A DNA stretch of 64,000 bases from JAJCYX01 sp965243825 (GTDB taxonomy: Bacteria > Chloroflexota > Dehalococcoidia > Lucifugimonadales > Lucifugimonadaceae): positions 2,914,001 through 2,978,000 of the forward strand of contig CBDEVT010000001.1 in the NCBI GenBank assembly GCA_965243825.1. Reading direction: 5' to 3'. How positions within the stretch are numbered: the first letter of the stretch is position 1; each line of letters opens with the position of its first letter. Under the pieces are notes generated by a model. The model worked only from the letters and a program-made list of their open reading frames with translations, searched no databases and was not told where the DNA came from. The position numbers and the translations under genes were made by a program. This document shows positions 26,885-35,529 of the stretch, piece by piece.

Positions 26885-27228
26885 GCCGTTCGAACCGGCG
26901 TTGAGATCTAAGTGGCACGGAAGGTTAGATTGTGTGTCCGAGTCCCACGGGACCCATCACAGAGATTGACGAGTATCGAAAGCTGGCTGGGGTAAGTCCG
27001 CCTGGTGATCAGCCTGCGACTTGTAGCACCGGGCGAATTCCTCTCGAAAAGTTCAGTCAATCATCCCCGTGGATCTTAGTCAGAGAATCCATCTCCCTTG
27101 GAGAGGGAAGTTGGTTGTTCAGTGCTCAGGTCGGATAAGAAACCGACGCACGGGATATGATCTTAGCCTCATTGAAGAGCCGGACCCGTGGATCAACACA
27201 CACATGCGCTGGAGTTGCTTAGCCTGAG
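26885..27228. other. Convergent intergenic region with repeat copy C
   Basis: No credible gene occurs in this 344-bp stretch. It contains short repeat copy C (27047-27068) and a short inverted pair around CTCCCTTGGAGAG (27089-27101). Confidence 0.45.
27047..27068. repeat. Short dispersed repeat, copy C
   Basis: This copy matches copy A at 19 of 22 positions. The minus-strand reading gives D-P-R-G then TGA, again like the V-E-L-R-G end of the PhyH gene, with a TAA just before. Confidence 0.45.
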
Positions 27229-28344
27229 CTAATTGATCTTGGGGTCGGTGTAGGTCTCGGCCGATTCCACTTCGTCAGGCTTCAGTTCGCGGAACGTCTT
27301 GCGGTAGACCTGCACCCTGTAACGGGCCTGATCTAACACGTAAACCCTGAATTCTTCGTCCACTTTGACTGAAGTCGGCTTCCAGAAGCGTTTCTCGCGG
27401 TCGAGGTCGACGATGTTGTCACGCCACCGAAGCATGTCCTGGTTTGCCATCAGTTTGTCAGCGCCACGTTCTGTCATCACCGCATCGCCATAGAACGATT
27501 CAATGAACAGGCCACGCGGGTTGAACTGCAGGACACGGTCATTGCCACGATCGCAGACGTAGACATCGCCGTGGGCGTCGACTGCCACGTCGCTCGGACG
27601 ATTCATCTTTTCTTTGCCAGCCGGTGCATTGGGGCCGGCATTATCGAGCGTCTGAAGGTGCTGGCCGCCTGGTGTAAACCGTTGCACACGGTCGTTTCGC
27701 CAGTCAGCTACAAGTACTGAGCCGTCTATCGGATCGATCGCCACCCCCCATGGGTGATCAAGCTGACCTTCACCTGATCCGAACTCTCCAAAACCACCGA
27801 TCAACTCGCCGTTTGGAGAGAAGTTCTGCACTCTATGCGAACGGGTGCTGACGACCCAGAGAGTGCAGTCCGGTGCATATGCGATACCAGAAGGAGCGTG
27901 AAGCTGGCCAGGTGCTTCTCCTGTTTCACCCCAACTGTTTAGAACGTTGCCGTCAGTGTCCAAGGCGACAACTTTGTTTACGTGCTCATCGGTGAAGTAA
28001 AGCGTGCCGTTGCCGTCGGAGTCACACATGACCGCAGACGGGAATGCTTCGTTGCCGTGCTCCTGCGGTTTGTTATCAATGGTCGGAACGATATTTTTGG
28101 GGAACTCGTCCTGCAGGTTGCAAACGGCGAATCTAACGCGCGGATAGTCGGTTGTGGCATACCGGTTCAGCACGTAGATCCAGCCATCACCTGGAAATGC
28201 GAGGTCCATCCCGCCGTATAGACCGTCGATGATCAAGCGCTGCCCGAATGACGTCTCGAAGCGATGCCCCATACGAAGCAGAGTCGGGTACTCCGCTGGC
28301 GGCGGAGCCGATGATTCTTCTGATACCTGTTCTGCAGTTGTCAT
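27229..28344 (-). CDS. NHL-repeat beta-propeller protein
   Basis: This 371-aa protein contains at least five NHL-type blades, each with a G-V-A-x-D and V-x-x-x-R/D-N-D-R-V-Q pattern (HPWGVAIDPIDGSVLVADW, RPSDVAVDAHGDVYVCDR, APSGIAYAPDCTLWVVSTR). No signal peptide or membrane anchor is visible, so it is likely cytoplasmic. NHL propellers act as binding platforms or lyases such as peptidyl-hydroxyglycine lyase; nothing here fixes a reaction. It follows the DUF1501 gene by 5 bp and is the last gene of that operon. Confidence 0.85.
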   Translation of the reverse strand: MTTAEQVSEESSAPPPAEYPTLLRMGHRFETSFGQRLIIDGLYGGMDLAFPGDGWIYVLNRYATTDYPRVRFAVCNLQDEFPKNIVPTIDNKPQEHGNEAFPSAVMCDSDGNGTLYFTDEHVNKVVALDTDGNVLNSWGETGEAPGQLHAPSGIAYAPDCTLWVVSTRSHRVQNFSPNGELIGGFGEFGSGEGQLDHPWGVAIDPIDGSVLVADWRNDRVQRFTPGGQHLQTLDNAGPNAPAGKEKMNRPSDVAVDAHGDVYVCDRGNDRVLQFNPRGLFIESFYGDAVMTERGADKLMANQDMLRWRDNIVDLDREKRFWKPTSVKVDEEFRVYVLDQARYRVQVYRKTFRELKPDEVESAETYTDPKIN

Positions 28345-28349
28345 AGCGG

Positions 28350-29498
28350 TTAGTTCCGGCTGGCGATCATGCCTTCGAACTGCTCGAAGTGACCGTTCAC
28401 GATCGGCTCCGGCGCTATTCCCAGCCAGTCATCGAGCACTGTCGAGTAGAGAGACCTGAAGTCGTTGTTGTAGCGCATGTCACCACTCAGGTGGTCCTTG
28501 GGATCTAGTGACGGATACTCAGCGTAGAGACCGCCGTTGACTCGATCACCGATCAACATCGCTCCGCCGCCCGAGCCATGATCGGTGCCGTTCCCATTGT
28601 CACGGATCCTTCTTCCGAACTCGGAGAACACCATCACGACCACCTCCTCGGCGGCCTCGTGCTCCCGCAGGTCGGCAAAGAAATCGTTCAGACCGCGCGA
28701 CAGGTTTGCGAGCAGCATGTCCTGCGTTGCGATCTGCGCTCCGTGTGTGTCGAAACCGCCGAGCTGTGAGTAGAAGATGCGCGTACCGATATTCGCGGTG
28801 TGGACCTGCGCTATCCCTTTCAGGCTCTGCGAGAAAGGGTCGCCAGCGTATTCGACGCTTGAGGAATAGCCAGCTACTCCTTGCCGCAGCATGTCCGCCC
28901 CCGTCATCGCATCTATGCCGGTGTTGGACACATGTTCCAGAACCATGCTGGCTTCGCCAATCTCCTCCGGTGTATACATCCGGTGGAACAGGTTTAGTGC
29001 CTTTCGCTGCTCTTTGCCTGCAAGAGATGTAAGCAGGCCATAACCCTCTAACTGCGCCACTGAGATTGCGGGAGTCCCGGCCAGGTACATGGCTCTGGGT
29101 AGACCTTGTCCGAAGCTGACTCCGGTGCAGACGTTCTGTTTCTGCGGATCGAGTTCGCGGACGGTCCTGCCAAGCCAGCCCTCTGAGATCACGCTCTCTG
29201 GCTGAGCCGTGTGCCATATGTCCATTGACCTGAAGTGGGATCGGTCCGGGTCCGGGTATCCAATACCCTGGATGATCGCCACATTGCCGGCGTCGTACAT
29301 CTCCTTTACGTGAGTCAGCTTCGGGTAAAGACCAACGTTGTCATCGATGTGGAGAACCTGGTCCTCGGAAACATCAACGGTCTTGCGGAAGTCGTAGTAC
29401 AACGGATTGCCGTAAGGGACCAGCATGTTCATGAAGTCGTTTCCGCCGGAAAGCTGAACGACTGCGAATACCGGTTCCTTCGTTTTTGTTGCGAGCAT
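28350..29498 (-). CDS. DUF1501-family protein
   Basis: This 382-aa protein belongs to the DUF1501 family, an alkaline-phosphatase/sulfatase-like fold. Features seen are the N-terminal VVQLSGGNDFMNMLVP, the DRSHFRSMDIWHT stretch near 82, YSQLGGFDTHG near 250 and the C-terminal FSEFGRRIRDNGNGTDHGSG near 298. Most relatives carry a Tat signal; here the domain starts at residue ~10 with no leader. The function of DUF1501 is not known. It sits between DUF1800 (18 bp upstream) and the NHL protein, with a GAGGTAAG site before its ATG. Confidence 0.9.
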   Translation of the reverse strand: MLATKTKEPVFAVVQLSGGNDFMNMLVPYGNPLYYDFRKTVDVSEDQVLHIDDNVGLYPKLTHVKEMYDAGNVAIIQGIGYPDPDRSHFRSMDIWHTAQPESVISEGWLGRTVRELDPQKQNVCTGVSFGQGLPRAMYLAGTPAISVAQLEGYGLLTSLAGKEQRKALNLFHRMYTPEEIGEASMVLEHVSNTGIDAMTGADMLRQGVAGYSSSVEYAGDPFSQSLKGIAQVHTANIGTRIFYSQLGGFDTHGAQIATQDMLLANLSRGLNDFFADLREHEAAEEVVVMVFSEFGRRIRDNGNGTDHGSGGGAMLIGDRVNGGLYAEYPSLDPKDHLSGDMRYNNDFRSLYSTVLDDWLGIAPEPIVNGHFEQFEGMIASRN

Positions 29499-29516
29499 CT
29501 GCTTACCTCAATGCGA

Positions 29517-30887
29517 TCAGGCCAGCTGGAAGTCGGGTGACGAACTGATGGACTGGAACATGCGGGTTGCGTGCTGCGGAAAATCAGGCGATGAAACATC
29601 TAACTGGGTGTCAGGACCTATCTCTTCGAGGATCTTGTTGCGAATTGAGTCCCTCATCTCAAGGCATCCCAGCTCATACAGCGAGGCATCTAGCAGTTCG
29701 TCAGAACTCAGCGTTCCGCCCCTATCTTGTAGACGTTCAACCAACCGCTTTACGCCCGGTGTGGAGGAGTCTGCTAACCGTTCCGCGGCGTAGTTAATCC
29801 GCTCAATCAGAAATGCCGAGTCAATCCATTCGCGACCGATGTGCCAGCCTTCTACAGTCGGTGGATTGAGCAACTCCTGCCCCATGGCCGCCGACTTTTG
29901 GTGCAGCTGCAACATGTCCCACTCGTACGGGTCGGTGAATTGACCGGTCAGCTTCATCAGGTACGCGACATGCTCAGCTGGCCAACGCACGCGTTCAAAC
30001 CGTGCATTCTTGAAATGGTCAGACAGGAAAAGCGCCCGAAGCATCTCGCTGATCTCGTAATTGGAACGGAAATAAACGTCTGCCAACTCTTCGATCGCCT
30101 CTCCATCGGGCTCGTCTGCGATGAAAAAACGGCAGAGAGTAGTTGCCACGAACCTGCCGGTCGCAGGTTGGGTCACGATGCGATCGATAATATCGTCACC
30201 ACCGAAATCTCCGGTTTCGCCAAAGAACTCTTTGTCGGCATTCAGGTGATCGTCGTTTCGGAATTCGAAGTTCGTGTCGTACCAACCGTTCGGGTAACGA
30301 GGGATCGTCTGATCGATGGTCCAACCAGAGAACGCCTCCGCAGCTGATCGAACCTCTGTCTCGGTGTAGTTGCCTCGACCCATGCTGAACAGCTCAAGCA
30401 GCTCACGCCCGTAGTTCTCGTTTACGGCTTCGCCATGGTTCGTTTGCTGGTCAAGCCACCAGATCATCGCGGGGTCGCGAGAGAGTTTCTGAAGCAGGGT
30501 CTTGAAGTTACCCATGCCGTTATCGCGGAGCATTTCAAGGTGAACACCGAGTGCGCGTGCGTTGCTCACCTTAGATGCGGCGGTGGCAAACCTGTTGTGC
30601 CACATTAGAGCGACCTTCTCTTCGAGAGGTCGCTCCGAGTTGATCATGCGAAAAAACCAGCGCATCCCAATGGCTGGATAGCGCTCTTCGTCGGCAAATT
30701 CCAGGTGGAATCGCTCGAAAAGGTCCTCTTCCGGACGATCAAAGCGGCCGATCTCCACATAGTCGTCGACGAGTTCCTCATACGACTTTGCGGCTAGTTT
30801 CTCCAGCTGCCAGGCCGGAGCGCCAAATGCGGCACGGCGCACAAGGTGGGCGACAAGAGAGATGTCGGTGCCGACTGAGGTGGTCAA
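29517..30887 (-). CDS. DUF1800-family protein
   Basis: This 456-aa DUF1800 member shows HLVRRAAFGA at the start, MWHNRFATAA near 92, NYGRELLELFSMGRGNYTE near 160, and PPTVEGWHIGREWI near 340. DUF1800 and DUF1501 are commonly adjacent across bacteria, and their biochemical role is undefined. The start codon is TTG with TGGAG 8 bp upstream. No export signal is seen. It heads the operon DUF1800-DUF1501-NHL. Confidence 0.9.
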   Translation of the reverse strand: MTTSVGTDISLVAHLVRRAAFGAPAWQLEKLAAKSYEELVDDYVEIGRFDRPEEDLFERFHLEFADEERYPAIGMRWFFRMINSERPLEEKVALMWHNRFATAASKVSNARALGVHLEMLRDNGMGNFKTLLQKLSRDPAMIWWLDQQTNHGEAVNENYGRELLELFSMGRGNYTETEVRSAAEAFSGWTIDQTIPRYPNGWYDTNFEFRNDDHLNADKEFFGETGDFGGDDIIDRIVTQPATGRFVATTLCRFFIADEPDGEAIEELADVYFRSNYEISEMLRALFLSDHFKNARFERVRWPAEHVAYLMKLTGQFTDPYEWDMLQLHQKSAAMGQELLNPPTVEGWHIGREWIDSAFLIERINYAAERLADSSTPGVKRLVERLQDRGGTLSSDELLDASLYELGCLEMRDSIRNKILEEIGPDTQLDVSSPDFPQHATRMFQSISSSPDFQLA

Positions 30888-31119
30888 TGGAAGTACTCCA
30901 GACTGAGTATCAGGACTTCACACCGGAGATCTGTTTGATGCCGGGCACTATACATCAGAACGTGAGCATGAATTTTCCAGGTGAACTGAGTCCGATTGAC
31001 CAATCAGTTCCAGCAATCTGCTTTCTGCGAGACCGTTGTCTGTGGCTGGGAAGTGGAAGTTGATTCGTCGTATTAAGATGCACCTGTATTTCGAAGGCGA
31101 GAAGTAAAGGTGACTTCCG

Positions 31120-32136
31120 GTGAAAGCAGCCGTTTACCAGGCGAAACAGACGTTTGAATTAGCAGACTTACCGGACCCGCAGCCTGGGCCAAATCAGGTT
31201 GCGATCAAAGTGAACAGGTCGGCCATATGCGGCACCGATGTCCACGCATTTATGTACGACCTCGCTCCTCCTGGATCTGTACTGGGACACGAGTTTGCGG
31301 GGACGATAGCCGCGGTCGGAGACGGCGTCACTCGCTGGAAAACTGGAGACCGTGTCGTGGGAGGTGGTGGCGAGTGGCCCGTTGGCGAAGAACCACCGGT
31401 CAGATCACATCCTCGTTACAACTACAGGACCATGGGCTTCACAAACACGCGTACGCGGGGATATGCCGAGTACACGGTGCTTGAGGATTGGGCACCTCTT
31501 GCGATACCTGAAGGAGTGCCTGATGAGGCCGCCTGTCTTACAGAGCCTTGCTCAGTCGCGATCCACGCAGTCAGGAGGTCGGCGGTAAAGCTGGGGGATA
31601 CAGTTGGAGTAATTGGAGCCGGGCCAATCGGTCTGCTTGTCACTCAGGCTGCGCTTGCTGCCGGGGCTTCTCGCGTCATCGTGTCCGAACCTGCGCCTGC
31701 TCGTGCAGAGGCGGCGTCAGAAGTAGGTGCTGATCGGGTTATTGATCCGTTTGAACAAGACCCTGTTGAGCGTTTCGTGGAGTTGACGGATGGACAAGGT
31801 CCAGAGGTGGTGTTCGATTGTGCGGGCCTGAAGAACACTCTGCAGCAGGGATTCGATTCTGTACGCCGCGCCGGGCAGGTTGTTCTTGTAGCTGTGCCCT
31901 GGGAACCGATGCCAGTGCTGCCTGCGGAGTGGATGGCGAGAGAGATCGATTTTAAGGCCAGTTGGGGCGGGCTGCCTGAGGACTGGCGGATAGCCCTGCA
32001 GCTTCTGGCATCAGGCAAGATCTCAGCCTCAGCACTTGTCTCTGACACCAGCTTCATTGCCCTGGATGAGATTCAGGAGACGTTTGAGGCGCTAATGAAG
32101 CCGACCACGCAACTGCAAACGGTAATCAAGCTTTGA
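31120..32136 (+). CDS. Zinc-type medium-chain alcohol dehydrogenase (no structural zinc)
   Basis: In this 338-aa MDR enzyme, catalytic-zinc residues are C37 (AICGTD) and H57-E58 (GHEFAG), and the Rossmann motif is GAGPIG near 167. The usual four-cysteine structural-zinc lobe is absent: residues ~88-112 (GGGGEWPVGEEPP) have no cysteine. It would oxidise a secondary alcohol or polyol, as in threonine, sorbitol or 2,3-butanediol dehydrogenases. The start is GTG, preceded by AAAGGTGA. A sialidase-fold gene follows by 89 bp. Confidence 0.9.
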   Translation: MKAAVYQAKQTFELADLPDPQPGPNQVAIKVNRSAICGTDVHAFMYDLAPPGSVLGHEFAGTIAAVGDGVTRWKTGDRVVGGGGEWPVGEEPPVRSHPRYNYRTMGFTNTRTRGYAEYTVLEDWAPLAIPEGVPDEAACLTEPCSVAIHAVRRSAVKLGDTVGVIGAGPIGLLVTQAALAAGASRVIVSEPAPARAEAASEVGADRVIDPFEQDPVERFVELTDGQGPEVVFDCAGLKNTLQQGFDSVRRAGQVVLVAVPWEPMPVLPAEWMAREIDFKASWGGLPEDWRIALQLLASGKISASALVSDTSFIALDEIQETFEALMKPTTQLQTVIKL

Positions 32137-32225
32137 GGCTGGGCACTCGGTGCGGTATTCGCTGATTTGCCTTTCCCGAACTAACAATCCCGCCATGGAG
32201 TTTTGACACCCAAAAAAGCCTCCGC

Positions 32226-33293
32226 ATGAAGACTTACCACACCACTGTATTCAGAGATCCTGATCGCTACGCAGGCTGGCCGGCGAACTACGGAATGTGG
32301 GCCTGGGGAAATGAGCTCGTACTGGTGTTCACTTTAGGCTGGCCGGATACAGCAGGCGGTTTTCATGCACGCGATCGTTCGAAACCTTTCGAGACGATGC
32401 AAGCCAGGAGCACAGACGGTGGCGAAAACTGGAAAGTGATCAAGGCGCCGCTTGTTGGTGGCCTGGGGCTCGGTGCACACGAACACCTGGAAAAGAGAGT
32501 CGTCGATACGTTCAAGACTCAATCCTTCCAATTGCCGGACAGGATCAATTTTCAGCACGAAGACTTCGCTGTCATGTGCGGAAAAACCGGCCTTACGGCA
32601 GGTGCGAAGTCATGGTTTTACACATCGAATGACCGTTGCGAAAGCTGGAACGGCCCGTTCGATATTCCAATGCTCGAACAGCTGGGCATCGCGGCTCGTA
32701 CAGATTGGCTAATCCACGGGCCCGAATGCGCCACCGTTTTGTTGAGCGCCACGAAACCCGATGGCGAGGAAGGAAGGGTGTTTGCATCGCGAACCGAGGA
32801 TGGCGGTGGATCCTTTCGATTCCTCAGCTGGATCAATGAGTATCCAGCTGGATTCGAAATAATGCCGTCGTCGCTTCAGCTTGAGGATGACTCTATTCTC
32901 ACCGCAGTCCGAGGTCGCGGGATCAAACAACGTGACAACTGGATCGACCTCTATCGAAGCAATGATGGAGCAGTGAGTTGGCAGCGTATTGGAAAGCCGG
33001 TGGGCGATACCGGAGATGGGGGCAATCCACCTTCGTTGCTTCGCCTCGCTGATGGGCGGCTCATACTCACGTATGGGTTGCGGAGACCGCCGCACGGGAT
33101 CTTTGCCATCATCTCGGAGGATCAAGGTGATACGTGGTCTGACCCATTCGTTATTCGAAGCGGAGCGGGCAACCACGACATTGGATACACGAGATCAGTA
33201 CTAAGAGCTGACGGCGCTGTTGTAACTTGTTACTACTTCAATGACGAGGCCGACGGTGAACGATATATCGCCGCTTCCATTACCTACTGCTGA
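32226..33293 (+). CDS. Sialidase-superfamily (BNR/Asp-box) protein
   Basis: This 355-aa six-bladed propeller has four Asp-box-like turns: STDGGENW (62), SNDRCESW (~137), SNDGAVSW (~240) and SEDQGDTW (~299). No signal peptide or carbohydrate-binding domain is present and the N-terminus begins directly in the first blade, so a cytoplasmic location is expected. The Arg triad of true sialidases is not clearly visible, and glycosidase activity is doubtful. It may act on a small glycoside or sugar acid imported by the cell. Confidence 0.75.
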   Translation: MKTYHTTVFRDPDRYAGWPANYGMWAWGNELVLVFTLGWPDTAGGFHARDRSKPFETMQARSTDGGENWKVIKAPLVGGLGLGAHEHLEKRVVDTFKTQSFQLPDRINFQHEDFAVMCGKTGLTAGAKSWFYTSNDRCESWNGPFDIPMLEQLGIAARTDWLIHGPECATVLLSATKPDGEEGRVFASRTEDGGGSFRFLSWINEYPAGFEIMPSSLQLEDDSILTAVRGRGIKQRDNWIDLYRSNDGAVSWQRIGKPVGDTGDGGNPPSLLRLADGRLILTYGLRRPPHGIFAIISEDQGDTWSDPFVIRSGAGNHDIGYTRSVLRADGAVVTCYYFNDEADGERYIAASITYC

Positions 33294-33510
33294 AGCGAAT
33301 GCAGCGAAAGACCTCGATACGAGCGAAATTCATTCGGCTCGAAAGAACGATCTTCTAGTGGAACGGTGAGCGCCAGGCTATCGATTCTGCAGCCCGACCT
33401 GGTTGAACTATTAAGTACACGCCAACTCTTCGACAATTGTGATTCCATCATTGAGTGTCTGCCATTCACGTAATTTGGATTCCGCAATCATCTCAATGCG
33501 TGGATTTTGA

Positions 33511-34455
33511 TCAGGCACGGACTCCAAACTCGCGATGGAAGTCTTCCCAGACCTCTTCGGCTACGGGATTCGTGGCGGCAGCGAGGGCTTCATCGAACTG
33601 TTTCAGGGTTGCTGAACCGGTCAAAACGATGCCGTTTCCGCTGACCGGTGCGTTCATGGCGAACTGCATTGCCAGATCGCGAATATTGAGGTTTCGGTCT
33701 CGGCACCATTCCCACATCGCGTGCGCGCGGGGGAATACTGATGGATCGAGGTAACTTCCGACGGCTGCCGGAATTACCTTGCCGTCTTCATCGTAGAGCC
33801 CTTCTGTTTTCTGAATTGGCTCTGGTCCTGCCAGCAACGAATCGCCGAGTGGACTGCCGATGATGATTCCAACGTCGTTTTCAATAGCAGTCGGAATCGT
33901 TTCTTCAACTAGCCTCTGGTCCAGCAATGTGTAGTTCAGAAATGACAGCACAATGTCCACGCCGCGTTCGATTGCTCGCAGGTGAAACTCCGGCTGGCGG
34001 ACTCCGACGCCAACGGCTCCAACACGCCCCCTTTCCTTCCATTCCAGCATCACCTCCAAGCACTCACCCAATGGCTCTTCTATGTCGTAACGGGGCCCAT
34101 GGATAAGCACTGAGTCCACATAGTCGGTCTGCAACATCTTGAAACTGTTCTCGAGGCTCCAGTTTGTTGCTTTCCTCGACCAGTCTCGCAGGTATTTCGG
34201 ATGGGAGCCGACCTTCGTCTGCAAATAGATCTTGTCTCGATATCCACCAGCTAAAGCCTTGCCAATTCTCTGTTCACTGAGACCGTAGTTAGGGGATGTG
34301 TCAACGAAGTTGACGCCTCTATCGATGGCGCCTTGCACAAGTGCGATCGCGTCTTGCTCTGACTGCTCGGATCCTGCGAGATGCCCTCCACCAAGTCCAA
34401 GAGCTTTCGGTTTCATCCCGGTCCGGCCGAGTCGACGAGTTTCCAGATCCGGCAT
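33511..34455 (-). CDS. Aldo/keto reductase
   Basis: In this 314-aa TIM-barrel oxidoreductase the catalytic tetrad is D52, Y57 (NYGLSEQ), K81 (QTKVG) and H119 (LIHGP). The N-terminal RRLGRTGMKPKALGLG is typical. The ATG at 34455 is preferred to a TTG 21 bp upstream because it gives the standard start. It sits 70 bp after the E1-beta gene and could reduce the aldehyde or ketone linked to that complex. The preferred substrate is not deducible; L-fucose/galactose dehydrogenase-like members share this layout. Confidence 0.88.
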   Translation of the reverse strand: MPDLETRRLGRTGMKPKALGLGGGHLAGSEQSEQDAIALVQGAIDRGVNFVDTSPNYGLSEQRIGKALAGGYRDKIYLQTKVGSHPKYLRDWSRKATNWSLENSFKMLQTDYVDSVLIHGPRYDIEEPLGECLEVMLEWKERGRVGAVGVGVRQPEFHLRAIERGVDIVLSFLNYTLLDQRLVEETIPTAIENDVGIIIGSPLGDSLLAGPEPIQKTEGLYDEDGKVIPAAVGSYLDPSVFPRAHAMWEWCRDRNLNIRDLAMQFAMNAPVSGNGIVLTGSATLKQFDEALAAATNPVAEEVWEDFHREFGVRA

Positions 34456-34525
34456 TTTCGAACTTTTGCCTTTCAACGGTCCCAGTACCGATCAAATCAG
34501 AGATCAGTCTCTTGTTGGGCTGGTC

Positions 34526-35494
34526 TTAGCTCATAGTCTCTTTCACCGCTGCAATCACTTTTTCAGGTGTCGGATAGACAAGTGGCTCCAACGCGGGCGA
34601 ATACGGCACGTTGACCTGCTCCGAAGTGACAGTAATGATCGGTGCTTGAAGAGACCAGAATCCCTTACGAGCGACGATTGCCGAAATCTCGCTGGCAGCA
34701 CTGCATGACTGATGCGCAGGATCGACGATAACAAGTCTTCCCGTGCGTTCGACCGACGAAAGGATTGCAGCTTCGTCCAAGGGTACCAGCGTACGAGGAT
34801 CGATAACTTCGCATTGGATCCCGTCGTTTGATAGTTGGTCGGCCGCTTTGAGCGCGTGGTCGACGCCCCCTGCGATTCCTACCACCGTGCAGTCATCACC
34901 ACGTCTCAGGGTATTTGCCACTCCGAACGGGACAAGAAAATCAGGATCGTCCGGCACTTCGCCACGAGTACTCGAAGCGATGCCATCTTCGAATATCAGG
35001 CAGACATCATTGCTGCGGACGGCTGACTTCAGCAGTCCCTTGGCGTCGTAGGGATTTGTCGGGCATATCACTTTCAGTCCCGGCGTGCTCATGAAGATGT
35101 TGTAATTTCGGTCTGAGTGGTGGGCCGCTGCACCGCGGGCGTAGAACATTCGCGCTCTGAAAACAACCGGCAATGTCGCCTGTCCGCCGAACATGTACCG
35201 CATTTTCGCGGCTTGGCTGATCATCTGGTCCATCCCGACCCAGAAAAAGCTGGTAACAGTCTCGACAATTGGTCGAAGGCCACAAAGAGAAGCACCCAGG
35301 GCAGCCCCGAAAAAGCCGTTTTCTGACAGGGGTGTGTCGATCACTCGGTCCTCGCCAAATTCGTCAACGAGTCCAGCGCTGGCCCCATAAACGGAAAGGC
35401 GCAGATCCTCACCCATGACGATTACGGTCTGATCGCGTCGCATCTCCTCAGCGGTTGCGTCCGCCAGAGCCTGTATGTAGTTGATCTCCGCCAT
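34526..35494 (-). CDS. 2-oxoacid dehydrogenase E1 component, beta subunit
   Basis: This 322-aa transketolase-like subunit opens INYIQALADATAEEMRRD and carries VMGEDLRLSVYGASAGL, TPLSENGFFGAALGASLCG, and VIDPRTLVPLDEAAIL in the C-terminal domain. It pairs with the alpha subunit gene 35 bp upstream. Pyruvate, branched-chain oxoacid and acetoin complexes all use such E1 pairs. No E2 (lipoyl acyltransferase) or E3 gene is nearby, so it must borrow these from elsewhere or work without them. Confidence 0.92.
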   Translation of the reverse strand: MAEINYIQALADATAEEMRRDQTVIVMGEDLRLSVYGASAGLVDEFGEDRVIDTPLSENGFFGAALGASLCGLRPIVETVTSFFWVGMDQMISQAAKMRYMFGGQATLPVVFRARMFYARGAAAHHSDRNYNIFMSTPGLKVICPTNPYDAKGLLKSAVRSNDVCLIFEDGIASSTRGEVPDDPDFLVPFGVANTLRRGDDCTVVGIAGGVDHALKAADQLSNDGIQCEVIDPRTLVPLDEAAILSSVERTGRLVIVDPAHQSCSAASEISAIVARKGFWSLQAPIITVTSEQVNVPYSPALEPLVYPTPEKVIAAVKETMS

Positions 35495-35529
35495 CTCTCG
35501 TTACGCTCTCATTTCTGAAGCCATATTCA

